A program made the position numbers and the translations under genes. From positions 1 through 64,000 of the forward strand of contig JAAWJI010000021.1 of the NCBI GenBank assembly GCA_022796795.1: a stretch of DNA of 64,000 nt, written 5' to 3'. Source of the stretch: Lachnospiraceae bacterium (GTDB lineage Bacteria > Bacillota > Clostridia > Lachnospirales > Lachnospiraceae). This document shows, piece after piece, positions 54,091-61,833 of this stretch (the first letter of the stretch is position 1; every line of letters begins with the position of its first letter). The notes beneath the pieces are model-generated. The model made no database searches, had not been told where the DNA came from, and saw only the letters and a program-made list of their open reading frames with translations.

Positions 54091-54867
54091 TTGGCTATCA
54101 TTATTACCGTTTCAAACCAGAAGGGCGGCGTGGGGAAAACTACCACATCCGCGGCTCTGGCCTCCGGGATCTTCCTCACTGGCAGAAGAGTTCTGGGCAT
54201 CGACCTGGATCCGCAGGGAAATCTGGGATTCTGTCTGGGCGCCAATGCAGATAACCATTATACGGTTCTGGATGTCCTGAAGGGCTCTGTTTCCGTAAAG
54301 GAAGCTCTGGTTCACGGAGAAGGTGTCTGTGATCTTCTGGTCTCCGACATCTCTCTAAGCAGCAGCGGTCTGGAAAACATTCCCAGCAGAAGAGAGTGTA
54401 TTCTAAAAGACGCGCTGGCCCCAGTGCTGAATCAATATGATTACATCATCATCGATACGCCGCCTGCACTGAATATTTTAACAGTAAACGCTTATTCCGC
54501 CTCGGATTTTCTGATTATCCCCATGGCTTCAGACATCTTAAGTTTGGTTGGCCTGGCTCAGCTAAAGGAAACCATCGAATCCGTAAAGGATACTTTTAAT
54601 CCCAATTTTCAGGTGCTCGGCATCCTTCTCACTAAATTTTCCCGGCGCATGCGCCTGTCCCGGGATGTGCTGGATATGGCCAATCAGCTGGCCAGTCAAA
54701 TTGACACCAGGGTTTTCGAAACCCGGATTCGTCCCGGCGTAGCTATTGCCGAGGCCCCGGCTCACGGTGAGAGCATTTTTACCTACAACCCCAATTCGCC
54801 GGCGGTACAAGATTACGCAGAATTTCTTCTGGAAATTGCACCGGCGATTCATTTAAAGGAGGCATAA
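54091..54867 (+). CDS. ParA/Soj-type ATPase next to flagellar genes
   Basis: 258 residues from a TTG at 54091 with GGAGG eight bases upstream. Walker A KGGVGKTTT (11-19) with the signature Lys, DLDPQGNLG, IIDTPPALNIL (switch/Walker B) and MASDIL...LTKF motifs. P-loop ATPase of the ParA family that dimerises on ATP and can bind DNA or membrane patterns. No parB or parS was seen. Here it is 4 bp ahead of a ComFB-domain gene and divergent from fliD. Divergent promoter region 53811-54090 contains TATAAT at 53984-53989. Confidence 0.92.
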   Translation: MAIIITVSNQKGGVGKTTTSAALASGIFLTGRRVLGIDLDPQGNLGFCLGANADNHYTVLDVLKGSVSVKEALVHGEGVCDLLVSDISLSSSGLENIPSRRECILKDALAPVLNQYDYIIIDTPPALNILTVNAYSASDFLIIPMASDILSLVGLAQLKETIESVKDTFNPNFQVLGILLTKFSRRMRLSRDVLDMANQLASQIDTRVFETRIRPGVAIAEAPAHGESIFTYNPNSPAVQDYAEFLLEIAPAIHLKEA

Positions 54868-54871
54868 TATC

Positions 54872-55657
54872 ATGGCAAAGAAAACAAACAAAACTTCACA
54901 TCTGTTAAACCTGCTGACAAGCAACACTGCTCCTGAGGAACAGGAAGCTGCATCTGTTGCCCAGGAGCCAGTAGCGGAAACGCCTGTACAGACAACGCAT
55001 CCCGTCTCTCCCACAAAGGTCACCGTGGTGGATGAAGGAAGTCTCAACGACCGTCTATCCCAGGAGATCCTGAGTAAGCTGTCCGAAGAGCTGGAGCCTG
55101 CTGGGGACACAACTCAGACTACTCCTGTTGCGCAACCAGACTCCCCTGTTGCGCAAGCTACTGCACCTCAGAATACGGCTCCTGCTGTACAAACTGCTGC
55201 GCCTCAAAATGAGATTCCTGCTGCACAAGCTGCTATGCCTCAGGTTACAGCCCCCGTTGCACAGTCTGCTGTTCAGACAACAGATTCCGCTGTTCAGGCA
55301 GCTTCAGCCCCGCAGGATCAGGAGACAATTTCCATTCACAGAACAGGCGCCCGTCTCAGCGATCAGCTCCACGCTGCCGATGAAAGCTTCCATTTCATTA
55401 ACGTAATGGAAGAATTGATTATGCAGCATGATCTGGACACGATTCTGCGGCAGTACAATGTATGTACCTGTACCCGCTGCAAGGCAGATGTGTGCGCATT
55501 AACTTTAACCGGACTTCCGGCAAAATATGTGGTAGCCAGCGATCATTCGCTCTCCCCCATTCTCAACTATTACAAAAACCGCTATCGGATCAGTATTCTG
55601 GCAGAGCTGAGCAAAGCCTGCAATGCTGTAAGGGAGCATCCTCATCATCAGAGGTAA
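54872..55657 (+). CDS. ComFB-domain protein with disordered linker, partner of the ParA ATPase
   Basis: 261 residues. N-terminal KKTNKTSHLLNLLTSNT, a short helix (SLNDRLSQEILSKLSEEL, about 57-75), an Ala/Gln/Pro/Thr-rich low-complexity stretch (about 80-150), then a C-terminal ComFB domain (about 172-240): NVMEELIMQHDLDTILRQY, then CTCTRCKADVCALTLTGLPAKYVV with Cys198, Cys200, Cys203 and Cys208. ComFB-family proteins have recently been proposed as cyclic-dinucleotide receptors, and the Cys set matches the known metal-binding form. The N-terminal part may dock to the ATPase. Overall the arrangement is not one I recognise. Confidence 0.82.
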   Translation: MAKKTNKTSHLLNLLTSNTAPEEQEAASVAQEPVAETPVQTTHPVSPTKVTVVDEGSLNDRLSQEILSKLSEELEPAGDTTQTTPVAQPDSPVAQATAPQNTAPAVQTAAPQNEIPAAQAAMPQVTAPVAQSAVQTTDSAVQAASAPQDQETISIHRTGARLSDQLHAADESFHFINVMEELIMQHDLDTILRQYNVCTCTRCKADVCALTLTGLPAKYVVASDHSLSPILNYYKNRYRISILAELSKACNAVREHPHHQR

Positions 55658-55698
55658 TTATATCAACAGTTTGATAACTCTTGTTTCGTTTTGTTCAC

Positions 55699-55745
55699 AA
55701 AAGCCAAAATTGCAGCCGAATTATAGGGCCGCAATTTTGGCTTTT
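55699..55745. terminator. Bidirectional terminator after the ComFB-domain gene
   Basis: AAAAGCCAAAATTGC / GCAATTTTGGCTTTT perfect 15-bp stem, T-runs on both strands. Confidence 0.9.
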
Positions 55746-55762
55746 ATACTTGTGCAAATTAG

Positions 55763-56075
55763 CTATATATCGAAATGTTGACTTAATGCCTCAAAATAAT
55801 CCTGATTTATACTATCATAGGGACATGCTAGGAAAACTGTTTTTCCAAGAGTCTTGCTTTTTCCAATATGTATATCCATTTGGGAAAGGATATCCATACT
55901 TTACTTTTGATATTCCAAGCTTTAAAATAGGTATAGAGGTATAAGGACATCCTGTATCTATTTTAACATTCATATTCTCTATTTCTGTAAGTTCTATACC
56001 TTTAATCGTCATATTCACATCTGCTCTTATTTCATTCCTCTGATTCATTTCAAGAAGGATATATTTATTCCTCAT
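55763..56075 (-). pseudogene. Retropepsin-like small gene, damaged C-terminus
   Basis: An open frame of 86 residues (55815-56075) starts RNKYILLEMNQRNEIRADVNMTIKG and contains VKIDTGCPYTSIPILKLGI, an aspartyl-protease-like D-T-G motif as in bacterial retropepsin-like families. It ends abruptly at PSMSL. In another frame the next bases read CPYDSINQDYFEALSQHFDI with a stop at 55763, which looks like the original C-terminus, so a frame change and perhaps lost codons lie between. AT-rich relative to neighbours. It overlaps the frameshifted gene upstream. Family call moderate. Confidence 0.5.
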
Positions 56076-56315
56076 AATAGATATCCCCCTCTAATTCAAT
56101 ACTATCATTGTATACAGGACACACGATATCCCCTTGAGTAAAAAGCTTATCCGATTCCTCATTGGTTTCCTTACCAATAAATTTTACTGTATATATGTCT
56201 GAATCATTGCTTTTAACAAGCATAATCCACGTATCGTAATGCTGCTTAATTGATTTTTGTCCTTTATCTGCATACCAATATAGAGATCTTCTAATTTGAA
56301 TTTATTATCAACCAT
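56065..56315 (-). pseudogene. Small gene broken by a one-base deletion
   Basis: ATG at 56315 after AAAGGAGAG opens VDNKFKLEDLYIGMQIKDKNQLSSI; the frame then leaves sense and stops. In the next frame the text resumes YDTWIMLVKSNDSDIYTVKFIGKETNEESDKLFTQGDIVCPVYNDSIELEGDIYYEE and stops at 56065, overlapping the next gene's ATG as a normal coupled pair. Restoring one T in ATTAC (near AGCAGCATTACG) joins them into an ~83-residue protein. Function unknown. It is a real frameshift or a sequencing indel. Confidence 0.78.
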
Positions 56316-56356
56316 TTCTATAAATCTCTCCTTTCCATATCAGCTACCTGCAGCTC

Positions 56357-56839
56357 TTATAATTCTCCCCGCACTTCCATAAGCGCATACCCCAGGAGAT
56401 TCATTCCCTGCCACTCATGCATCTGAAACCGTCTCTCATCCTGCATGGAAAGCCCGATCCCCCAGATCCGATCCCTCACCGCACACTCGGCAAGAACCGC
56501 ATCTCCTGTTGCAAGCAAAGCTTGCCGAAGCTCCGGATTTTGCCGAAACTTCTCCAGCAGGCCGCGATACACAATAATCTGCCTTCTCCCGACCCACACA
56601 GAGTCCTCATAATTCCGCACGCTTCGTCCCAGCGCCTTGATCTTTCCTGGCTCCCTTGCTGCAAGGATCTGCCCTGCGATTTCCTGATCGCCAAAAAGGA
56701 TGGCTTTTTGATACATCATATACTGTTCCATGGAGGTATAGCAGATCTGGGCACAGGAAAAGTCTGACAGATGCCAGTTGCTTAAAAATCCGTATGGTTC
56801 CTCCGGATTATGAAATCCTATTATTCTTCTCATAACCAC
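56357..56839 (-). CDS. NADAR-domain protein (YbiA family)
   Basis: 160 residues, whole-length NADAR/DUF1768 protein: IIGFHNPEEPYGFLSNWHLSDF, YTSMEQYMMYQKAILFGD, RSVRNYEDSVWVGRRQIIVYRGLLEKFRQNPELRQALLATGDAVLAECAVRDRIWGIGLS. The family contains N-glycosidases acting on riboflavin intermediates (YbiA) and on ADP-ribosylated guanine or NAD-related substrates; which applies is unknown. GTG 56839 has GGGAGG at five bases; ATG 56833 is the alternative. It overlaps the preceding 148-residue gene by about 30 bp, so they are translationally coupled. Confidence 0.9.
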   Translation of the reverse strand: MVMRRIIGFHNPEEPYGFLSNWHLSDFSCAQICYTSMEQYMMYQKAILFGDQEIAGQILAAREPGKIKALGRSVRNYEDSVWVGRRQIIVYRGLLEKFRQNPELRQALLATGDAVLAECAVRDRIWGIGLSMQDERRFQMHEWQGMNLLGYALMEVRGEL

Positions 56840-57254
56840 ACTGTCCTCCCACCTTTTTTACCGCCAGTTCCAGGTCCAAATCATGAAGGCCGCGGTATCC
56901 GGCAATCATAAAATCCAGAGGTAAGAGTTGGATCAGCTCTCTGCTGGGTATGTTATAGTACCATTGAAAGTATGCATAAAATTGTCCAACCCAGTTTGGG
57001 ATGAATCCTCCTATGCCCTCTCCCTTCTGCGGACAAAAACCGTCTGCTTTTTGGAAATATTGCCAGAGCTCTTCTGCATCCTTGGTACAGACATATGCCT
57101 CTGCCCGATCAATATACTCTCTGGTCTTTCCGGCCATATACTCTTCTATAAAATTTTCCACATCAATACCCGGAGCATATTCCGCCACATTCTCAAACAG
57201 CTCTCCCTGGGTCTCCACAACCTCATCCAGGTACGACTCGTCGTAGGCTCTCAT
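56808..57254 (-). CDS. Conserved hypothetical, coupled to NADAR gene
   Basis: 148 residues from ATG 57254 (GGAGGCATCC site). Acidic, aromatic-rich: RAYDESYLDEVVETQGELFENVAEYAPGIDVENFIEEYM, IPNWVGQFYAYFQWYYNIPSRELIQLLPLDFMIAGYRGLHDLDLELAVKKV. It resembles a family of unnamed Firmicutes proteins I recall without function. Two genes (this and NADAR) are a coupled unit; no DarT- or ART-like toxin is seen next to them, so a toxin-antitoxin reading is not supported. Confidence 0.75.
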   Translation of the reverse strand: MRAYDESYLDEVVETQGELFENVAEYAPGIDVENFIEEYMAGKTREYIDRAEAYVCTKDAEELWQYFQKADGFCPQKGEGIGGFIPNWVGQFYAYFQWYYNIPSRELIQLLPLDFMIAGYRGLHDLDLELAVKKVGGQCGYEKNNRIS

Positions 57255-57271
57255 GGATGCCTCCTTTCCCT

Positions 57272-59860
57272 TTATAGCGTAACCGCCTCCAAAATCCAAT
57301 CCACGCAATGCCCCCAGGTAAATCCCTCCGCTGCCTTTCGATACCCATTCTCTATAATCCTCTCTGCCAGCTCCTGATCGGAAAGCAGACGTCTCGCGAT
57401 ACCAGGAAGCTCCTCCAGATGCTTTAGATCATACAGGGCAATGTCTACCCCATCCGTAAAGTTTTCCCCGATCCAGCCGCTGGAATCCGTAAGGGGAACA
57501 GAGCGTTGCAGCAGGGTATTGAAAATCCGGTCGTGGGTTCCCTGCTTGAAGCCCGGCATTACGTTCAGATTGATCCTGGCATCCGCCATATATTTTAAAG
57601 TTTCCCCATAGGGTATCCGATCATCAATGTGGTGCACGTTGGGAAGGCCTGCGCATGGGTGCTTTTCCCAGCCCCGCCCCAGGAGATGCAGCTCCAGCCC
57701 GGATTCTGCCAACACAGATATGACACGTTCTCTCTGATACATACGGCTCGCCCAGTCCAGGGAATCACAGCCATACAGCATCTGCTTCAACACCAGTTCC
57801 GGAATCTCCCAGCCCAGCTGTTCTACAGTAAGGAGAAATCCTTTCCAGATCGAAAGAGCACTGTCTTTTACAAGATTCTCAAAGGTTTTCCTGTATAGAT
57901 GGTAGGCATCACTGTCCCTGGGACAGATTTTCTCTATTTCTGCCAGTTTATCCTGGGGACAGTAATAGGTTCCACAAAACAGGAGGTCATAGCTGCGCTC
58001 TTCATAGGACTTTTGGCCGGCCAGGGGATTTATGCCGGACAACACTCCCACATGAGGCATAAAATACACCCTGGGAACTGTCTGACCAAAATATTGCTTT
58101 ACGTATTCCACATGCTCCCGATCGCAGCAATACAGTATATAGTTTTGGGGATGATGTTCCAAAGCCGGATGAAAGCGAAGGGGCGGGTCCATCAAAATAT
58201 CCACAATCACAGTCTGATGCTGGTCCCATAAATCCACAATCCCGGGAGTCAAATCTTCCCGCACTCCCAGAGCGTCAAAGCAGATCGCCAGATTCGCTCC
58301 TTGGGACAGATAGGCCATAAAATTTTTATAGGAATGAGGATCTTCTGCCGAAGGATGATTCAGATCCAAAATAAATACCTCATATCCCCTCTTCCGCAGC
58401 TCCTGGTCCAGAATATCCGTAAAGCAATTAAAGGATTCCACAGCCGAATAAAAGAGAACCGCCCTCTTTTTCCTTTCCGGCTTTTTCCCTGCATTTTCCT
58501 TCTGTCCTTCCCCACTCTTATCTAACGCCCTGTCCACCACAGCCAACTCCTCCGGCGTAAAGGTCCCCCGCAGAATCACTGCCAGCTCCTGGTATCCCGC
58601 TCCCTGGGCCGCCTGCAAAACAAACAGCCGGTCCTTCAGCTGCTGGAAATCATAGAAATTCCCTCCCAGGAAACCAGCCACATCCATGGCTCCGGCCTGC
58701 CCCCTTCCTCCGGTTCCAGGGTCCCGCATAAATGCAGAGAGCAGAAGCACCAGAGTGCTCATCAAATAGAAATCCTCCTGCAGCATCATGGTCGTAATCT
58801 GCACGCACTCCGCCAAATTTCCATTATTGAAGCAGCAAATCGCCAGCAGTTCATAGGTTTTCAACACGTTCCCCGACACAAAAGCAGACTTGGCCGCATT
58901 TCCATACTTCTCCAGGAGGCCCAGGGCTCTGCTCAAATGCTGCTGAGCCTTGGGATAGGCATCGTGGGCCACATAATATTTACCCATAAAGTAGTCGTAG
59001 TCCGCCTCTTCCGGCCAGCACTCCACAGCTTGGCTATACAATACCAGCAGCTCTGTCTCTGCTGTCTCTGGCAAAACTGTCAAAAGCTCTAAAAGCCGCA
59101 GCCAGGTCCCTGACGTTGTCATATCATAAACGCCCTTTGTCCATTCCGGCATGAGAGCAATAGACTTTCGGTAACACTTCTCTGCCTCTCCCAAATCATC
59201 TGCGGATAAATACTCATTTCCTATCAATCCCCACAGCTCATAATCCTGGGGATGTTCCTGCAGCTCTGCCTGAAGAAGGCGAAAATTTCTTCCGCTCCCA
59301 GACTTCTTTCTCCCCTCTTTCTTCCCGTATCCGGTATGGTAAATCGATAATTCCGCCACGCCGTCTGCCATTTTGACAGACCGCTCCCCATTTACCCTTA
59401 AATACTCATGGATTCTTCTCTGGTACCGAATCCCCGGAAGATTGCGGAAAATCCGAATCTGAGACTGGGCAGCCATGACCTTCCCCTCATTATTCAAATG
59501 AATCCATCCTGTCAAAATTCCCTCCCAATCCGTATTTCCAAGAGCCTTCAAATATCCCGGCAGCTTCGCCGCATCCTCCGGGGTAAAATATTCATCCGCA
59601 TCCAAAAAGGCAATCCACTCACAGGAAGCCTGGTCAATGGCATAATTTTTGGCGGCAGCAAAATCATCAATCCATGCAAAATGATAGACTTTTGCCCCCA
59701 TCTGCTCTGCCAGCTCCACAGTCCGGTCTGTGGAACCCGTATCCACCACAATCTGCTCTGCCACAATGCCCTTTCCCCAGGAAAGAGCCTGGCGGATATT
59801 TTCTTCTTCATTTTTTACAATCATACACTGGGAAATTCCCGGTTTTTTCTTCTCTTTCAA
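57272..59860 (-). CDS. GT2-TPR glycosyltransferase fused to a CgeB-like glycosyltransferase
   Basis: About 862 residues from a TTG at 59860 with GAGG eight bases upstream; a longer frame (ATG 59983) would overlap the DUF3368 remnant and encode a non-family leader. GT2 part: ISQCMIVKNEEENIRQAL, VDTGSTDRTVELAEQMGAKVYHFAWIDDFAAAKNYAI, FLDADEYFTPEDA. TPR-like helices follow (YLSADDLGEAEKCYRKSIALMPEW). The C-terminal ~330 residues are CgeB/GT1-like (RAVLFYSAVESFNCFTDILDQEL, ICFDALGVREDL, VHHIDDRIPYGETLKYMADARINLNVMPGFKQGTHDRIFNTLLQR). Likely adds two sugars to a surface protein, perhaps flagellin. Start uncertain. Confidence 0.85.
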   Translation of the reverse strand: MKEKKKPGISQCMIVKNEEENIRQALSWGKGIVAEQIVVDTGSTDRTVELAEQMGAKVYHFAWIDDFAAAKNYAIDQASCEWIAFLDADEYFTPEDAAKLPGYLKALGNTDWEGILTGWIHLNNEGKVMAAQSQIRIFRNLPGIRYQRRIHEYLRVNGERSVKMADGVAELSIYHTGYGKKEGRKKSGSGRNFRLLQAELQEHPQDYELWGLIGNEYLSADDLGEAEKCYRKSIALMPEWTKGVYDMTTSGTWLRLLELLTVLPETAETELLVLYSQAVECWPEEADYDYFMGKYYVAHDAYPKAQQHLSRALGLLEKYGNAAKSAFVSGNVLKTYELLAICCFNNGNLAECVQITTMMLQEDFYLMSTLVLLLSAFMRDPGTGGRGQAGAMDVAGFLGGNFYDFQQLKDRLFVLQAAQGAGYQELAVILRGTFTPEELAVVDRALDKSGEGQKENAGKKPERKKRAVLFYSAVESFNCFTDILDQELRKRGYEVFILDLNHPSAEDPHSYKNFMAYLSQGANLAICFDALGVREDLTPGIVDLWDQHQTVIVDILMDPPLRFHPALEHHPQNYILYCCDREHVEYVKQYFGQTVPRVYFMPHVGVLSGINPLAGQKSYEERSYDLLFCGTYYCPQDKLAEIEKICPRDSDAYHLYRKTFENLVKDSALSIWKGFLLTVEQLGWEIPELVLKQMLYGCDSLDWASRMYQRERVISVLAESGLELHLLGRGWEKHPCAGLPNVHHIDDRIPYGETLKYMADARINLNVMPGFKQGTHDRIFNTLLQRSVPLTDSSGWIGENFTDGVDIALYDLKHLEELPGIARRLLSDQELAERIIENGYRKAAEGFTWGHCVDWILEAVTL

Positions 59861-59901
59861 GCTGTGTTCCTCTTTTTGATCTCGATTTTGCTTATTGCTA
59901 T

Positions 59902-60078
59902 CTAATACATTTCCCCTGCCTGTTTTAAGCATAACTCCACTATATTTTTTGACATGTAAATACCATTCTGCGACATTTGACACAGAATGGGCTTTAATTC
60001 ATCCACATAGCCCTCCAACTTTGCTCTTATTAGTACGCCTGATGTTCCTGTCACTGTGCCTACCACTACCTTACGCAT
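59902..60078 (-). pseudogene. DUF3368 toxin remnant with its catalytic part deleted
   Basis: 58 residues opening with MRKVVV and continuing GTVTGTSGVLIRAKLEGYVDELKPILCQMSQNGIYMSKNIVELCLKQAGE. The second piece is the family C-terminus (GT-GVL-AK--G) of PIN-like DUF3368 toxins, which usually follow UPF0175 antitoxins. The first ~95 residues of the toxin, which carry the nuclease Asp residues, are missing, and MRKVVV looks like the original start joined by an in-frame deletion. The ATG overlaps the antitoxin stop (ATGCGTAA), as in intact pairs. Confidence 0.75.
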
Positions 60079-60325
60079 TTGCCAGCTCCTCCAAAAACTC
60101 TGCCTCTGTATCAAAAGAAAAAATTGAAACCTTATTTATCCCCAGATACTGAATAAATTCTTCCTTCGTCATTCCTGCAACACTGGCACAATACCCTAAT
60201 GCCACTTTTCTATTTTTATACAAATCTAACGCCAACATTTTTTTCGTATAATTTGTAAAATCTTCTTTATCCGTGTGGAGATCCAGTAATATTTCCTCTG
60301 GAACATCTATTGAAACTATACACAT
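60071..60325 (-). CDS. UPF0175-family antitoxin
   Basis: 84 residues from ATG 60325 with AGGAGG ten bases upstream (a TTG at 60337 directly abuts that site and is unlikely). Intact UPF0175: VSIDVPEEILLDL, ALDLYKNRKVALGYCASVAGMTKEEFIQYLG (HTH-like), KVSIFSFDTEAEFLEELANA. In this family the partner toxin DUF3368 follows directly; here the partner is only a remnant, so the gene may be kept as an orphan regulator or is in decay. Confidence 0.88.
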   Translation of the reverse strand: MCIVSIDVPEEILLDLHTDKEDFTNYTKKMLALDLYKNRKVALGYCASVAGMTKEEFIQYLGINKVSIFSFDTEAEFLEELANA

Positions 60326-60396
60326 ATCTGCAATCAACCTCCTATTCGCTTCACAGTTTTCTTCTCAAGATTTTTATTTCGTATCCCCTAATCTTT

Positions 60397-61728
60397 CTAC
60401 ACTCCCAGCGCCCGATCCACAGCCTCCAGCTCCTCTGATGTAAACATCCCCCGGATCACCTGAACCAAGGTCTGATATCCAGCCGCCAGGGCAGCCCGCA
60501 GCACAAACAGCCGATCCTTCAGGGAATTCAAATCATAGAAGGTATTCCCTAAAAATCCGGCAACCTCCCGGGCTCCCTCTTCTCCCAGAGCCGAGGTCCC
60601 GGCATCCACCGCAAAGGCCATGAGCATCACCGTAGCCGTACTCATGAGATAGGGGTTCTCCTTCAGCAAGGCCGTGGTATAACGAAGACAATCCTCCATT
60701 TTTCTGTTATTATAGCAGCTGATAGCTAGCAGCTCATAGGCCTTTTGAATATTTCCGGCCAGCACCATGGACTTACTGTTGATCCCATACTGTTCCAAAA
60801 TATCAATGGCCTGATGCAGATGGAGCTCCGCCTTTTCCCATTGTCCCTTCGAAGCAAAATGTTTGCCCAGGGTGTAATCAAAATCCGCCTCCTTCGGCCA
60901 GCCGTTCCTGGCCTGTTCATAGGCTTCCATCAGCTCCTCTTCCTTTGTCTCCGGACGGATGACCAGCACCTCCAGCAGGCGAAGATGGGTAATCGAGGAG
61001 GAGGTGTCATAAATTCCCCGCATACTATCCGGAATCAGGGATACCGCTCTTCGAAAGGCATTCTCCGCCTCCGCCCAGTTTTCCTGAGACACATACTCCT
61101 GACCCATAAATCCCCACATCACGTAATTGTCCGGATGATCCTCCAGCTCCATCTGGATTAGCCTCAGATTTCTGCCGCTCTTCTTGCTGTTCTCCGTTGC
61201 GCCATAACCGGTATGGTAAATGGACAGCTCCTTTGTCATATCCACTGTAGGCACCTTATGACCATCCAGGGTATCGATAGCTTCATGAATTCTCCCTTTA
61301 TAGCGTAGGGTGGGAATGTTCCTGAAAATCCGTCTCTGGGTCCCAACCGTGGCTACGCTTCCGTTATTCTCCAGATTCACCCAGGCGGTGAGAATACTCT
61401 CCTGTCCCTGAACATGCAGCTGCTGTATGGCCCTTTTGAGAAACTGAGCCTCCTCCGGAGTAAAGTACTCATCCGCATCCAGAAACGCAATCCACTCATA
61501 CCGTGCCTTGCTGATGGCAAAATTTTTAGCGGCCGCAAAATCATCAATCCACTGAAAATGATAAACCCTTGCGCCCATCTGCTCCGCAATCTCCACAGTC
61601 CGGTCCGTGGAGCCCGTATCCACCACAATCTGCTCCGATACCACGCCCTTTCCCCAGGAAAGAGCCCTCTCAATCGTAGCCTCCTCATTTTTTACAATCA
61701 TGCACTGTGAAATCCTGACCTTGCCCAT
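60397..61728 (-). CDS. GT2-TPR glycosyltransferase
   Basis: 443 residues. GT2 domain opens GKVRISQCMIVKNEEATIERALSWGKGVVSEQIVVDTGSTDRTVEIAEQMGARVYHFQWIDDFAAAKNFAI and has FLDADEYFTP; the rest is helical TPR-like (NWAEAENAFRRAVSLIPDSMRGIYDTSSS, WEKAELHLHQAIDILEQYG). AAAGGA precedes ATG. Paralogous to its neighbours at 57272 and 61834; the highly conserved N-termini suggest gene duplication with the same donor but different acceptors. Confidence 0.9.
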   Translation of the reverse strand: MGKVRISQCMIVKNEEATIERALSWGKGVVSEQIVVDTGSTDRTVEIAEQMGARVYHFQWIDDFAAAKNFAISKARYEWIAFLDADEYFTPEEAQFLKRAIQQLHVQGQESILTAWVNLENNGSVATVGTQRRIFRNIPTLRYKGRIHEAIDTLDGHKVPTVDMTKELSIYHTGYGATENSKKSGRNLRLIQMELEDHPDNYVMWGFMGQEYVSQENWAEAENAFRRAVSLIPDSMRGIYDTSSSITHLRLLEVLVIRPETKEEELMEAYEQARNGWPKEADFDYTLGKHFASKGQWEKAELHLHQAIDILEQYGINSKSMVLAGNIQKAYELLAISCYNNRKMEDCLRYTTALLKENPYLMSTATVMLMAFAVDAGTSALGEEGAREVAGFLGNTFYDLNSLKDRLFVLRAALAAGYQTLVQVIRGMFTSEELEAVDRALGV

Positions 61729-61833
61729 TATTCGTCCTTTCTGCTCCGCTTCTTATCTAATATATCCATTCCACATAAATTCCCCTTAGGCGGAAACTCT
61801 CCTCTAAGTCTGTATGTACAAACCTGCCCTACC

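Noticed and set aside
54091..55657. ParA gene as a plasmid or chromosome partition pair
   Set aside because: No ParB-like partner or parS-like repeat; the partner has a ComFB domain instead.
56357..57254. NADAR pair as a toxin-antitoxin system
   Set aside because: The partner protein has no ART, DarT or known toxin motif, so the idea is not supported by the sequence alone.
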